Assembly: GCA_900455155.1 (NCBI GenBank)
Contig: UGUC01000002.1
Location: 1,922,001-1,986,000, forward strand
Direction: 5' to 3'
From: Providencia stuartii
GTDB taxonomy: Bacteria; Pseudomonadota; Gammaproteobacteria; Enterobacterales; Enterobacteriaceae
Length of the DNA stretch: 64,000 bases
Shown here: piece by piece, positions 10,601 to 20,427 of the stretch
Layout of the letters: the number at the start of each line of letters is the position of its first letter
Numbering within the stretch: the first letter of the stretch is position 1
The notes under the pieces: generated by a model
Told to the model about the DNA's origin: nothing
Database searches by the model: none
What the model saw: only the letters and a program-made list of their open reading frames with translations
Position numbers and translations under genes: made by a program

Positions 10601-12659
10601 GGCCGCTAATTTATTTCCGGCAGCATCAGCAAAGACAAGCTCAAACTCCGCTAAAGAATTTTCATCAACATTATAGCGTTGGGCATAGCGGTCAGTTCGA
10701 TAATCATAAATTTCCTTTTTATTGAATAATGGGCGAATACCCACCATCTCCCTTGCTGGCCATACGGCTTGCTCAGCACGACGGGTCACCGGACGCCCGC
10801 CCGCCTCCAATAGACTAACTTGCGCAATAACTTTTATTGGGGAGCGTAAAGATTCCCAATTACTTTGTGGCACACTAATGGCGGTTTCACCCGTATCATC
10901 TAGCGTTAAATCGAATTCATCAAGCTTACGTTGCAACCCTTCTTCGCTCGCAAAACCAAATTCAAATCCAGGTAATTTAGCTACGGCTTCACGATCAGGA
11001 CGAATAAATATTTGCCCTTGAAGTTCATTACCCGCGGCGGGTGCACCATATAAATAGCGGCCTTGAATATCAAACTCAACAGGCTGATTATTCAAAATAG
11101 GTTTATCTTTTGTAGTGACATCTAATGCCATGCGTTCAGGCATAAAGTCTTCAACATTGAATTTATAGTAACGTAGTGGTGACCCGTCACCTAAATCAAA
11201 GCGTAATGACCAGCCCCCCGTTTCCGCTGATTGAGGAATTTCATACTGGTATTGATACAAACCATCATGGTCTTTCTCAGGTTGCCACACAAAACTTCTA
11301 ACAACCTGTCCATCCGTTTTAAAACATCCACTTTAACAGGTTGCGCTTTAAGTGGATTTCCATCACCGTCGCGTAATAACCCATTAACCAATAACAGTTC
11401 ACCTGGGCGATATAAGTCACGTGGCCAAACACAAAAAATTGTTTTGCGTATCCAGTAGGGCCTGAAATATCAAATTCAGAGAGGTCTAAAGCAGGTTGAG
11501 TAAGGTCAATCATGCTCGTTTGCCCATCAAGGGTCGCTAGCAATAATTTTCCACCCGCTAATTTATCTAATTTGGCATGCCCCTCTCTATCAGTAGTCGC
11601 TTGGTTAACCAATTGACCTTTTTCATCAAGGATACGCAGCTCAACGCCTTTAAGGGCGGAACCTTTTGCGAGTGATTGCGTAAAAACATCAACCTGATCT
11701 TGATAGCTATGCAGTGAGACCCCTATGTCACTCAGGGTGAATACTGTTGCAGGGAACTGATAACTGTAGCTACCCGCTTTTTGCATGATAGCTAGGTAGA
11801 CGCCGTCTTGCTGTAGCTCTTTAATGTCTTTTAAAGGTAGTAAAACGGTTTGGCGAGTGTTTTTATCAGGATTGAGGTCAAAGCGCCCTGTATAAGCAAG
11901 TTCGGTTTTATTGAGAAACTCTTCTGAATACCAATATTCATAGTTACTACGGTATTGCCACATTGACAGAAATTGTGGTAATTGCTTTTCGTCAATACGG
12001 AAAAAATTCACATCGACTTTATCTACATTCAGCGCAATAACGGGCAATCCTTGTGCTACTTTGCTCGGTAATAAGGAGCCTTTGCTTGCAAAACCAACAG
12101 TTGGGATAATCTGTGCTGTTTGCAGTTTTTTCTCAAATGGTTGCTCTATCGTACGCCCATTTATCGCCTTAATCCCTGTATTTACTGTGAGATTTAACTC
12201 TCTTGATGGCGGTAAGTGACGAAAACGTAACTCCATTTTATTATCGGATAGTTCCCAAGCACCATCCAATTTTCCTGATTTCACATCAACTAAGTTTAAA
12301 TATTGACTAAAATCTTGCTCCTCATATAGCGGCACAGAGAAGGTGACAACCATTGCGCTTGCCCCATCTAGTTGCAACTCAGAGGCATCAAGAATAGTTA
12401 ACTCTTTACCCGCATAGCGCTTCATCATTTCAGCTGCTGATAATTTCGGCGTAGCTCCCTTTGCCGCCGCTAACGGTGCCGTTTGAATCACTTTTTCTGT
12501 CGTTGCACTTTTTTCGGCTACGACGCTGTTTTCTTTACTATTTGTGTTGTCTGAATTATCACAACCTGTTAGTGCAATAACTGAGGCTAATGCTGCTACA
12601 ATATAACGTTTTTTTGTTTTTAGACCCGCCAATGAAGCCCAACGAATATGTTGATTCAT
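7613..12659 (-). CDS. yfhM: Bacterial alpha-2-macroglobulin lipoprotein, broken by two single-base deletions
   Basis: Periplasmic broad protease trap. The N-terminus is a lipoprotein signal (MNQHIRWASLAGLKTKKR, hydrophobic stretch, lipobox LTGC). A series of macroglobulin-like beta domains follows, then the thioester motif YGCLEQ in the C-terminal part and a receptor-binding-like end. Two homopolymer losses break it. One is at about 11421-11424, where GGCC should be GGCCC to give FVFGPRDLYRPGEL. The other is at 11317-11320, where one base is missing from a run of four, restoring LKTDGQVVRSFVWQPEKD. Corrected length is about 1682 residues, slightly longer than E. coli YfhM. It is transcribed with pbpC downstream. 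Confidence 0.95.
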
Positions 12660-12904
12660 GACCGATTCTTCCTTTTATAGTTAATATATGGTGCTTTTAC
12701 TTCCATCTATAAGTTGGAAGCTACAGAAATCTTGGCTGGATGTTAAAATAAGCAAAGACTGAGATAGTGCGTAAATCGGTTACACAATTTAACAGATTGT
12801 GCGATTAGTACCTATAAGACAAAGCGGAAAAAACCCTAACTATTTTAGGCATCAGTACAGATAAAACAGATATTAACGCACATAAGATAATCCATTAATG
12901 TATC
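12660..12904. other. Intergenic DNA upstream of yfhM
   Basis: AT-rich spacer between the yfhM start and the Rpn duplication. It presumably holds the yfhM promoter on the minus strand, but no promoter hexamers stand out. No gene seen. Confidence 0.5.
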
Positions 12905-13273
12905 AGTAGGCGGTGTTGTGATGATTTTGTAAGATACAAAGAAAAAATAGAGCCCTTCACATCAACAAAGCAGGGCACCTGTCACATCACTGGAGGGAAA
13001 TAAGTTCTTCTTGGCTTAGCCCTGTACTTTCCATAATTAACTCAAGGCTAATTCCATTTTTTAAAAGTGTTCTAGCGATAGCAAGATTTGCCTCATGTTT
13101 GCCTTTTTCAATGCCCTCTTCCAGACCTTGTTGATGCCCTTTTTCCCAGCCTGCTTTTACACCTTTATCTTGCAAACGTTGTGCAATATTCATAATAACC
13201 TCTTGATGCTTTTCAGTTTTTTCACTCAACTGTTGGACTATTTTCTCAACATTTTCTGCATCCATCGTAAAAA
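12905..13273 (-). repeat. Direct repeat copy A (3' end of an Rpn gene)
   Basis: 369 bases nearly identical to 13356-13748, in direct orientation with an offset of 451 bases. It covers the shared downstream flank and the last 95 or so codons of the Rpn gene. Copy B is 24 bases longer because it has two more copies of the 12-base unit coding for IEKG. Outside that, only a handful of substitutions separate the copies. Confidence 0.93.
12987..13193 (-). CDS. Candidate stand-alone RpnS-like C-terminal protein, 68 residues
   Basis: Within the truncated Rpn copy an ATG at 13193 (MNIAQRLQDKGVKAGWEKG) is preceded by AAGAGG with 5 bases between, a good ribosome binding site. The frame runs to the normal Rpn C-terminus through a GxxxG-like repeat, EEGIEKGKHE. 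In E. coli Rpn genes an internal in-frame start makes a small C-terminal protein that blocks the toxic full-length nuclease. That this copy makes such a protein is inference. A longer in-frame start exists at 13265 (92 residues) but has no good ribosome binding site. Confidence 0.45.
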   Translation of the reverse strand: MNIAQRLQDKGVKAGWEKGHQQGLEEGIEKGKHEANLAIARTLLKNGISLELIMESTGLSQEELISLQ

Positions 13274-13355
13274 GTTCATACTTCCAGCCTTACGGTAATT
13301 AACAATTTCATTATCATCAATGTTCGTGATATCCGCTAAAGGAAAAGAATATGTG
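12987..13355 (-). pseudogene. Truncated second Rpn-family gene (lacks the nuclease domain)
   Basis: Remnant of a paralogue of the intact gene next to it. The last part (12987-13265) encodes MDAENVEKIVQQLSEK to the C-terminus, almost identical to the neighbour. The preceding piece (about 13274-13355) encodes a diverged SFPLADITNIDDNEIVNYRKAG, homologous to the middle of the intact protein. The roughly 44 residues between these in the intact gene are deleted, and everything N-terminal, including the catalytic D-ExQ core, is missing because copy B's flank begins at 13356. The damage is a block deletion, not a homopolymer slip. It may still make the small C-terminal protein, listed separately. 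Confidence 0.85.
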
Positions 13356-13748
13356 AGTAGGCGGTGTTGTGATGATTTTGTAAGATACAAAGAAAAAATA
13401 GAGCCCTTCACATCAACAAAGCAGGGCACCTGTCACATCACTGGAGGGAAATAAGTTCTTCTTGGCTTAGCCCTGTACTTTCCATAATTAACTCAAGACT
13501 AATTCCATTTTTTAAAAGTGTTCTAGCGGTGGCAAGATTTGCCTCATGTTTGCCTTTTTCAATACCTTTTTCAATGCCTTTTTCAATGCCCTCTTCCAGA
13601 CCTTGTTGATGCCCTTTTTCCCAGCCTGCTTTTACACCTTTATCTTGCAAACGTTGTGCAATATTCATAATAACCTCTTGATGCTTTTCAGTTTTTTCAC
13701 TCAACTGTTGGACTATTTTCTCAACATTTTCTGCATCCATCGTAAAAA
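13356..13748 (-). repeat. Direct repeat copy B (3' end of the intact Rpn gene)
   Basis: Partner of 12905-13273. It contains three consecutive IEKG units where copy A has one, accounting for the 24-base length difference. Confidence 0.93.
13438..13668 (-). CDS. Candidate intragenic RpnS product inside the Rpn gene, 76 residues
   Basis: ATG at 13668 (residue 245 of the long protein, MNIAQRLQDKG) lies 5 bases after AAGAGG at about 13674-13679, an unusually good ribosome binding site inside a coding region. Translation in frame would give the C-terminal 76 residues, including the repeat tract. This matches the known RpnL/RpnS arrangement, in which the small product neutralises the nuclease. Expression is inferred, not shown. 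Confidence 0.5.
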   Translation of the reverse strand: MNIAQRLQDKGVKAGWEKGHQQGLEEGIEKGIEKGIEKGKHEANLATARTLLKNGISLELIMESTGLSQEELISLQ

Positions 13749-14400
13749 ATAGATAGTTGAGAATAGTGATGACATCGCTATCAGTATTATAGTGATTATT
13801 GAGCGCTTGAGCCAATAGGGAGATCACATGCTCACTTTCCTCCCGCAAATGCTTATGTTTCATAGCCAATTCCATAATTGCAACCTTACGATAATTAACA
13901 ATTTCATTATCATCAATAACCGTGACATCGACTAAAGGAAAAGAACGTGTGTACAAGTTATTAGCCACATCCGCGAGAGGAAAACAGTCAGTCCATAATT
14001 GTGAATATGGATAAGGTGAACTCTCCCCGTGATAAAACAAAACAGGTACGACTAGCGGCAAGTTCTTATGCCCTTGTTGCAAATGCTGATTCATCGCTAA
14101 AAATGCATAATGCATTAATCGCCATGCCATCAATTTGTCTGGTGAAGATTGATGTTCGACGAGTAAGTAAATATACCCTTCTCCTTCTGTCGTTTGAACT
14201 GAATACAACACATCTGATAATCGTGAACGCAATTGTTTGTCTATGAAAGAAGAATTAGTGAGAGTTAATGTTTCAAAATCACATAATGCATGAATATGCT
14301 CTGGTAAATGAAAATGAAAAAAATCTTTAGCATTTTCTATTTGCGCCATGAAACCTTTAAATGCCGCATCGTGAGCTGAGTGTCGTTGTACTTTCTTCAT
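13438..14400 (-). CDS. Rpn family recombination-promoting nuclease (PD-(D/E)XK, YhgA-like)
   Basis: 320 residues, full length for the family (Transposase_31/PDDEXK). Rpn proteins are RecA-independent recombination-promoting DNases, more recently described as toxic anti-phage nucleases. The N-terminal nuclease core is intact: D63 in RLSDVLYSV, then E82 and Q84 in LLVEHQSS. D63 matches the catalytic aspartate numbered the same in E. coli RpnA. The C-terminus has a helical region and a Gly-repeat, HQQGLEEGIEKGIEKG. It starts at an ATG giving MKKVQRHSAHDAAFKGFM. It stands alone between yfhM and sseB, where E. coli has sseA, so it is an accessory insertion. Which phage or DNA it acts on cannot be told. 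Confidence 0.9.
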   Translation of the reverse strand: MKKVQRHSAHDAAFKGFMAQIENAKDFFHFHLPEHIHALCDFETLTLTNSSFIDKQLRSRLSDVLYSVQTTEGEGYIYLLVEHQSSPDKLMAWRLMHYAFLAMNQHLQQGHKNLPLVVPVLFYHGESSPYPYSQLWTDCFPLADVANNLYTRSFPLVDVTVIDDNEIVNYRKVAIMELAMKHKHLREESEHVISLLAQALNNHYNTDSDVITILNYLFFTMDAENVEKIVQQLSEKTEKHQEVIMNIAQRLQDKGVKAGWEKGHQQGLEEGIEKGIEKGIEKGKHEANLATARTLLKNGISLELIMESTGLSQEELISLQ

Positions 14401-14826
14401 TAGCGAACCTTATCTAAGCAGACCTATAAAAATCATTGTGATATTTATTTGCAGGCGATTTTGGTGATTGCCTCAGAAGGGAGCATCGTATTTTAAATGA
14501 CCACTATAACTCGTCATATATTAAGTCGTTACTGACTACACTCACACTAGCCATATCGTTATCGACACAGCAATATTTATGACTTTAAACTATTTAACCA
14601 TCAATATGGACGATGTACCCTACTATTTGTCATTACATGACAAACCTATCATCTCAATACTGAAAAGGTCATTAGTCGCTCAATTAACTCACGACAAAAG
14701 TTTCTCTGAAAAATAGCATGATTCTGAAACGCTATATGTAATGACGCTCGCTGCTTAGGTTATTTAAGCTATTGGTTTAATGAGGGATAACTACCCCATA
14801 GTGGGCCACTAACCCACTGCAGAAGC
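14401..14826. other. Gene-free spacer between the Rpn gene and sseB
   Basis: About 425 bases, AT-rich, no convincing coding frame on either strand. E. coli has sseA (3-mercaptopyruvate sulfurtransferase) here; no trace of it is readable. It presumably contains the Rpn promoter. Confidence 0.5.
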
Positions 14827-15285
14827 TTATTTGGTGTTTTTAATTGGGATTGAATCACGTAACCAACTGCCTAACTTACGTTGATAGAAAGGTTGAATAT
14901 GTTCGGTAATAAAATGGCTAATACCCTTTTCTGCTTCATTAACTAAACAAAAATCAATGGACTCATTATCGTCTAAATATTCACACGCTAATGTTCCCGC
15001 TTGATGAATAATCTCATCGATATTCTCAGTTCCTGGCACAAACTCTAATGCCACCATTAAAATAGCTTCATCACCCTCTTGGTTTTCTTCTTGGGCAGAT
15101 ACTAAAAAGGCACGGCGTACCACCTTATTCTGTTTAAAACATTCAGTTAAGACCCCTACTAATGCTTCAGGCTCTTCTTCAAGTGCGCTTAATTTTAACG
15201 ATGCCCCTTGAGGAATAACCAACTCAGTAAATTCGATATTGTTATCGTTGCTAAAAGGTTTATTCGATTCGGATTGCTGCGACAT
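14827..15285 (-). CDS. sseB: SseB-like protein, C-terminal domain only
   Basis: The E. coli SseB (enhanced serine sensitivity) protein has about 258 residues; here only 152 are encoded, corresponding to the C-terminal domain. The end is diagnostic: EKGISHFITEHIQPFYQRKLGSWLRD. The upstream neighbour pepB ends only 100 bases away and a terminator fills most of that gap, so there is no room for the N-terminal domain and a frameshift cannot explain the loss. An acidic, low-complexity N-terminus (SNKPFSNDNNIEF) precedes the domain. The biochemical function is unknown. Position after pepB is as in E. coli. Confidence 0.8.
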   Translation of the reverse strand: MSQQSESNKPFSNDNNIEFTELVIPQGASLKLSALEEEPEALVGVLTECFKQNKVVRRAFLVSAQEENQEGDEAILMVALEFVPGTENIDEIIHQAGTLACEYLDDNESIDFCLVNEAEKGISHFITEHIQPFYQRKLGSWLRDSIPIKNTK

Positions 15286-15321
15286 GCTTATGCCTCATAG
15301 AAAAATAATTAACCCTATAAT

Positions 15322-15347
15322 AAAAAAACGGGCACGAAAAGTCGCCC
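15322..15347 (-). terminator. Terminator after pepB
   Basis: On the minus strand GGGCGA-CTTT-TCG(TG)CCC forms a hairpin with a small bulge, followed directly by G and seven T. It lies between pepB and sseB. Confidence 0.75.
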
Positions 15348-15384
15348 CCTTCGTCCCCGCTAATGTTTATTAAGATAAAACTTT

Positions 15385-16680
15385 TTAGCCTGCTTTTTTC
15401 ATCAGTAAGTTTGCTATCGTTCTTACACCAATTCCCGTTGCACCTTCAGCCCACAGGCTCACTGGTGATTTACGGTACGTTGCTGAACAATCAATATGCA
15501 CCCAGTTTTGACGATAATTCTCAACAAAATGGGATAGGAATGCGGCTGCGGTACTTGCACCTGCTGTATGGGATGGTGCAGCAATGTTATTTAGGTCAGC
15601 AAACCCCGACGGCAATTGCTGGCGGTGGAATTCAGCCAGTGGTAAGCGCCAAAACAGTTCAAACTCTTCATTTGAAGCATCCATAAGCTCAGCAACCAGT
15701 TTATCATCAAAGCTAAGCACTGAATGATAGTCGTTGCCAACTGCGGTTTTTGCAGCCCCCGTTAAAGTTGCCGCATCAATAATCAGCGATGGCTGCTCTT
15801 TACTTGCATCAATCAAGCCATCAGCCAAAACTAAACGACCTTCTGCATCTGTGTTCATCACTTCAACAGACTTACCATTGCGGTAACGGATGATATCACC
15901 TAATTTAAAGGCATTGCTGCTAACCATATTGTCAGCCAAGCAAAGGAACAATTTAACGCGTTTTTTCAGACCACGATTAATAGCGAGTGCCAGAGAACCA
16001 ACCAGCGTTGCTGCCCCACCCATATCTGCTTTCATTGAGTTCATGGATGATGAAGGTTTGATACTATAGCCACCTGAATCAAATGTGATCCCTTTCCCAA
16101 CTAAGCAGGCAAAAACAGCCGCGTGGGGGTTGCCTGTAGGGTTGTAATCTAACGCTAATAAAGCAGGCGCACGGCTTGAACCACGACCTACCGTATGAAT
16201 ACCTGCATACCCTTGCTCAAGTAGATCATCACCTTTAATGATACGGTAACTGATATCTTCAGCATTAATATGACACAACAAATCAATCGCACGTTGCGCC
16301 AGTTGCTCTGGCCCTAACTCATCCGCTGGCGCATTGATCACATCGCGTACCCAATCAATTGTACGGATACGGTTTTCTAATTCTTGGCGATCCGCTTCTG
16401 GCAAAACTGGCCACTCTATTGTTCTTGCCCCTTTTGGTGCACGGAAACCTTGCCAAAATGCCCAACTTTTTTCTAGATCCCAACCTTCACCCGTTAAAGA
16501 AACATTACGAATACCTTGGCTATCCAATTTACGCCCTGCACTTTGTACCGCGCACAACTTACCCGGATGCTTTAAATGAATAGTTATTCCTTTATCACCA
16601 GAACTCACTAACGCCCCTTCACCCCAACAAGGTGCCGCGGCTTCAAATGAAATCATTACTGGCATAATTTGTTTTGTCAT
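15385..16680 (-). CDS. pepB: Peptidase B (M17 leucyl aminopeptidase family)
   Basis: Cytosolic two-metal aminopeptidase that recycles peptides. The M17 signature [14 protein letters not shown] is present. So are the other metal and active-site segments [14 protein letters not shown] and MKADMGGAA. Length is about 431 residues, typical of PepB rather than PepA. I place the start at the ATG at 16680 (MTKQIMPVM), since GGGAG lies 6-7 bases before it; an in-frame ATG at 16692 has no such site. It follows iscX, separated by a terminator, as in E. coli. Confidence 0.96.
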   Translation of the reverse strand: MTKQIMPVMISFEAAAPCWGEGALVSSGDKGITIHLKHPGKLCAVQSAGRKLDSQGIRNVSLTGEGWDLEKSWAFWQGFRAPKGARTIEWPVLPEADRQELENRIRTIDWVRDVINAPADELGPEQLAQRAIDLLCHINAEDISYRIIKGDDLLEQGYAGIHTVGRGSSRAPALLALDYNPTGNPHAAVFACLVGKGITFDSGGYSIKPSSSMNSMKADMGGAATLVGSLALAINRGLKKRVKLFLCLADNMVSSNAFKLGDIIRYRNGKSVEVMNTDAEGRLVLADGLIDASKEQPSLIIDAATLTGAAKTAVGNDYHSVLSFDDKLVAELMDASNEEFELFWRLPLAEFHRQQLPSGFADLNNIAAPSHTAGASTAAAFLSHFVENYRQNWVHIDCSATYRKSPVSLWAEGATGIGVRTIANLLMKKAG

Positions 16681-16801
16681 CGTTTCTCCCACTTTATCTG
16701 TATCTGTTTTTTACAGGCAGCTCTTGTCTAAATCAGTCGCTGATAGAAGTAACTTAACCGATTAACGGCCAAATAGGTATCAAGATAGTGCTCATAAATA
16801 A

Positions 16802-16824
16802 AAACCGGACGAGTTGCCCGGTTT
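16802..16824 (-). terminator. Terminator at the end of the isc operon (after iscX)
   Basis: AAACCGG/CCGGTTT stem with a 9-base loop, followed on the minus strand by TTTATTT. It lies about 20 bases past the iscX stop. Confidence 0.8.
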
Positions 16825-16842
16825 ATCTATCAAATTTGAAAA

Positions 16843-17043
16843 TTATTCGAACTCATCCAACCAAACCAATAAAATGGCTTCTAAGATTTTCTCGTTGGAT
16901 TTTTGTGGATCATCGTCGAACTCTTCTAATTCACAAATCCATTGGTGCATATCCGTAAAGCGCACAGTTTTTGGATCCAAATCAGGATACGCATCGTACA
17001 GTGCTTCACCGATTTCTCGGCTATTCGACCATTTAAGGCTCAT
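16843..17043 (-). CDS. iscX: Fe-S assembly protein IscX (YfhJ)
   Basis: Small acidic protein of 66 residues that binds IscS and iron and modulates the rate of cluster assembly. It begins [20 protein letters not shown] and ends VWLDEFE, the full family length. Last gene of the isc operon, 34 bases after fdx. Confidence 0.96.
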   Translation of the reverse strand: MSLKWSNSREIGEALYDAYPDLDPKTVRFTDMHQWICELEEFDDDPQKSNEKILEAILLVWLDEFE

Positions 17044-17076
17044 ATTTGCTTCCCCACACAGCGGATTATATCAGTA

Positions 17077-17412
17077 TTAATGTTCACGAGCGTGATTAAT
17101 TGTATATTTTGGGATCTCAACAACCAAATCTTCGTCAGCGACCAAAGCTTGGCAGCTTAAGCGACTTTCTGGTTCTAATCCCCATGCCTTATCCAGCATG
17201 TCATCTTCTAATTCGCTGCTCTCTTCGAGAGAATCAAAGCCTTCGCGAACAATACAGTGACAAGTTGTACAAGCACATGATTTTTCACATGCATGTTCAA
17301 GTTCAATGCCAACTCGCAATGCTGCATTTAAAATTGACTCGCCCTGTTGTGCATCAACAACTGCACCTTCCGGACATAATTCTGTATGAGGTAGAAAAAC
17401 TATTTTAGGCAT
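17077..17412 (-). CDS. fdx: ISC-type [2Fe-2S] ferredoxin
   Basis: Electron donor for cluster assembly. The 111-residue protein carries the four cysteine ligands typical of this group, in CEKSCACTTC and the distal LSCQAL. The acidic EESSELEDDMLDKAW segment and the C-terminus VEIPKYTINHAREH are family-typical. Two bases separate it from hscA upstream, so it is surely cotranscribed and perhaps translationally coupled. Confidence 0.97.
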   Translation of the reverse strand: MPKIVFLPHTELCPEGAVVDAQQGESILNAALRVGIELEHACEKSCACTTCHCIVREGFDSLEESSELEDDMLDKAWGLEPESRLSCQALVADEDLVVEIPKYTINHAREH

Positions 17413-17414
17413 AA

Positions 17415-19265
17415 TTATATCTCATCCACAGATTGGCCTGATAGCGCTTGGCGAATAGAAGCATCCATTCGACGCGCCGCAAACCCCTGTGATTGCTTAT
17501 CCAGTTGTTTAATGGCATTTTCAATAGCAGTAGGGTCTGTGCCTTCTACTGCTTCAATTAATATATTGACGGCATTATCAATCGCTGACTCTTCGTCGGG
17601 AGTCAATAGATTAGCATCTTGCTCTAATGCACTAGTCAAACTCTCAAGCACTCTTGCGGCTTCAACTTTTTGTTCCGCTAAACGGCGCGCATTTAAATCA
17701 TCTTGCGCATTAGCCATTGAATCTTTAATCATGCTTGAAATTTCAGTATCAGTTAACCCATATGAGGGCTTCACCTGAATAGAAGCGGCTACTCCCGTCG
17801 ATTTTTCCATTGCACTGACGCTTAACAAGCCATCCGCATCCACTTGGAAAGTGACACGAATATGAGCACCACCAGCAGCCATTGGCGGAATATCGCGTAA
17901 TGAAAAACGTGCTAATGAACGGCAATCTGAAACCATTTCACGCTCACCTTGTACCACATGCACAGACATCGCTGTTTGCCCGTCTTTAAACGTCGTAAAC
18001 TCTTGGGCACGTGCTACAGGTATCGTGGTATTACGAGGGATAATTTTTTCGACTAATCCCCCCATCGTTTCAAGACCTAACGACAATGGGATAACATCTA
18101 ACAGCAACATGTCACTATCAGGCTTGTTGCCCACTAAAATATCAGCTTGGATGGCAGCACCAATGGCTACTACTTTGTCAGGATCAATCGAAGTTAATGG
18201 TTGTTTACCAAAAAATTCACCAACCTTATTTCTGACTAAAGGCACGCGGGTAGAGCCACCAACCATCACCACATTTAACACGTCATCAGCATCTACTTGT
18301 GCATCTTTCAATGCACGACGGCAGGCCATTAATGTGCGTTTAACATGGTTTTGTATTAACTGTTCAAACACCTCACGCTGAATTTCTCCTTGCCATTGTG
18401 GCAATGAAATTTGTGCGGTTTCAGCCTCACTAAGTGCGATTTTCGCTTCGGTTGCAGCATTCAGTAATTGACGATTTAAATGGTGGTCACCTTGTGTCTG
18501 AATACTTGCTTGCTCGGCAATCCATTTGGCTAATGCTTGGTCAAAATCATCGCCGCCCAGTGCGGTATCGCCCCCTGTAGCAAGGACTTCAAACACACCA
18601 CGACTTAGGCGCAAAATAGAAACATCAAATGTTCCGCCTCCTAAATCATAAACAGCGATGACCCCTTCTTGGCCTGAATCAAGACCATAGGCAATAGCCG
18701 CCGCTGTCGGTTCATTTAATAAACGGAGAACATGTAAACCGGCAAGGCGGGCTGCATCTTTTGTTCCTTGGCGTTGTGCGTCATCGAAATAAGCGGGGAC
18801 GGTGATCACGACACCATCCATTTCTCCGCCTAATGTTTCTTCCGCTCTCTTTGCTAGCGTTTTTAAAATATCTGAAGAAACTTGGATCGGATCAACTTGC
18901 CCTGCCGCCGTTTGAATAAAAGGAAGCCCATTTTCACTAGCAGTGAAACGATAAGGTAGGTCGGGATAACGTTGTTGGATGTCAGCCAATGAACGCCCCA
19001 TCATTCTTTTTACCGAAATAATGGTATTAACAGGGTCACGCTCTGCTAGCTGTTTTGCCGCCCAGCCCACTTGTTTATTATCGGATTGATAATTGACGAC
19101 CGATGGTAGTAAATAACGCCCATCATGATCAGGTAAAGCCGTTGCTTCACCGCTACGTACCGTGGCGACCAAAGAGTGAGTCGTACCAAGATCAATCCCC
19201 GCCGCCAATTTACGTTGATGTGGTGCGGCTGTCATGCCTGGTTCGCTGATTTGAAGTAAAGCCAT
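17415..19265 (-). CDS. hscA: Fe-S assembly chaperone HscA (Hsp70 family)
   Basis: Specialised Hsp70 that, with HscB, helps transfer the cluster from IscU by recognising its LPPVK motif, which is present in the IscU here. 616 residues, the same as E. coli. ATPase-domain motifs are [12 protein letters not shown] near the N-terminus, [12 protein letters not shown], and [10 protein letters not shown]. The substrate-binding domain follows ([13 protein letters not shown]). It is 11 bases after hscB in the isc operon. Confidence 0.98.
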   Translation of the reverse strand: MALLQISEPGMTAAPHQRKLAAGIDLGTTHSLVATVRSGEATALPDHDGRYLLPSVVNYQSDNKQVGWAAKQLAERDPVNTIISVKRMMGRSLADIQQRYPDLPYRFTASENGLPFIQTAAGQVDPIQVSSDILKTLAKRAEETLGGEMDGVVITVPAYFDDAQRQGTKDAARLAGLHVLRLLNEPTAAAIAYGLDSGQEGVIAVYDLGGGTFDVSILRLSRGVFEVLATGGDTALGGDDFDQALAKWIAEQASIQTQGDHHLNRQLLNAATEAKIALSEAETAQISLPQWQGEIQREVFEQLIQNHVKRTLMACRRALKDAQVDADDVLNVVMVGGSTRVPLVRNKVGEFFGKQPLTSIDPDKVVAIGAAIQADILVGNKPDSDMLLLDVIPLSLGLETMGGLVEKIIPRNTTIPVARAQEFTTFKDGQTAMSVHVVQGEREMVSDCRSLARFSLRDIPPMAAGGAHIRVTFQVDADGLLSVSAMEKSTGVAASIQVKPSYGLTDTEISSMIKDSMANAQDDLNARRLAEQKVEAARVLESLTSALEQDANLLTPDEESAIDNAVNILIEAVEGTDPTAIENAIKQLDKQSQGFAARRMDASIRQALSGQSVDEI

Positions 19266-19276
19266 AATCGTTTCTC

Positions 19277-19798
19277 TTAAAAATCATCCAGTAAACGTTC
19301 TTCGAGTTGTTCAGCTTGTTGCTGTAATTTATCGAGAAAACGCAATTTACGTACCGTATCTGCCGCCAATTCCCACTGTGCACTATCGAGTTGCTCAACC
19401 ATCAATGCGGAACGTGTTTTTTGCATTTGTTTTACTTTCGTCATGAACGCTGTAAGCAAATCAGTCGCATTATTATGGTGCTCAATATTATCGAGCTCTT
19501 CTCGTAGCTCTAATTGCTCCATTAAGAATGCAGTGTCGTGCATAGTATGTTGTTCGTTATTAATATCAATCCCTTGTAGTAATAACATATATTCGGCACG
19601 TTTTAGTGGATGACGAAGAGCTTGGTAAGCCGCATTGATCGTTGCCGCTTGTTGAAGCGCTTGCATTTTTTCCTGTTCCGTACAGGCAGCAAAGCGATCT
19701 GGATGGTATTGGCGCTGTAGCGATTGAAAACGTTGCGTTAATTGTTCATTATCGATCGCATAGTTGGGCGTTAACCCAAAAAGAGTAAAATAATCCAT
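19277..19798 (-). CDS. hscB: J-domain co-chaperone HscB
   Basis: Delivers IscU to HscA and stimulates its ATPase. The N-terminal J domain (residues 1-75) has the HPD motif in YHPDRFAA. The C-terminal three-helix part binds IscU. 173 residues, family-typical. About 155 bases separate it from iscA, with nothing recognisable in the gap. Confidence 0.97.
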   Translation of the reverse strand: MDYFTLFGLTPNYAIDNEQLTQRFQSLQRQYHPDRFAACTEQEKMQALQQAATINAAYQALRHPLKRAEYMLLLQGIDINNEQHTMHDTAFLMEQLELREELDNIEHHNNATDLLTAFMTKVKQMQKTRSALMVEQLDSAQWELAADTVRKLRFLDKLQQQAEQLEERLLDDF

Positions 19799-19955
19799 AA
19801 GTACTTAGTTTCTCGAACTGACGCACTCATGCACTTCGTCTAGTTAGCTATCAAAACTCACTCACAATGTTAAATAATCAGCGCGAATATTCGCTTTCGA
19901 TAGGTGTCAGGAGCCACGAAATGCATTAGTTAAAAATATTGCCTATAAAAAGACA

Positions 19956-20279
19956 TTATACGTGAAAGCTTTCACCACAACCGCACTCACTGCTGACATT
20001 GGGGTTATTGAATTTAAAACCTTCATTTAAGCCTTCTTTGACAAAATCTAGCTCAGTACCGTCTAAGTAGACAATGCTTTTACCATCAACGATCACTTTG
20101 ACACCTTTATCTTCAAAAACGGTATCTTCTTCATTGATAATATCTGCAAATTCGAGAATATAGGCCATGCCTGAGCAACCTGATGTTCTGACACCAAGGC
20201 GTAAACCTTCACCTTTACCACGGCTTGCGAGGAAAGCTTGAATACGTTGCGCAGCACTTTCTGTTAGAGAAATAGACAT
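19956..20279 (-). CDS. iscA: A-type Fe-S carrier IscA
   Basis: Carries clusters from the scaffold to apo-targets. The three conserved cysteines are in TSGCSGMAY and [10 protein letters not shown]. The start is placed at ATG 20279 (MSISLTES), giving 107 residues like E. coli, with GAGG 8 bases upstream. An in-frame upstream ATG at 20306 would add nine residues not seen in the family. Confidence 0.97.
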   Translation of the reverse strand: MSISLTESAAQRIQAFLASRGKGEGLRLGVRTSGCSGMAYILEFADIINEEDTVFEDKGVKVIVDGKSIVYLDGTELDFVKEGLNEGFKFNNPNVSSECGCGESFHV

Positions 20280-20427
20280 TGCGAACCTCACTATAGAAAC
20301 AAACAAGGCAGATACTCACTAATTGGTAGCATCCGCCTTAAAAATTAATCAATTATACCGACCGATGTTTTCATCACACGGATTTTAGTTATTTATGTCC
20401 ATGTGCCCATTAGCCGGAATTAAAGCC

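Noticed and set aside
13238-13429. 63-codon minus-strand open frame across the Rpn duplication junction
   Set aside because: It joins the repeat flank with a diverged piece of the Rpn gene and ends out of frame with the rest; it is a junction artefact, not a gene.
12905-14400. Insertion sequence or composite transposon at the Rpn locus
   Set aside because: Despite the family name transposase_31, there are no terminal inverted repeats or target duplications; the direct repeat is a tandem gene duplication.
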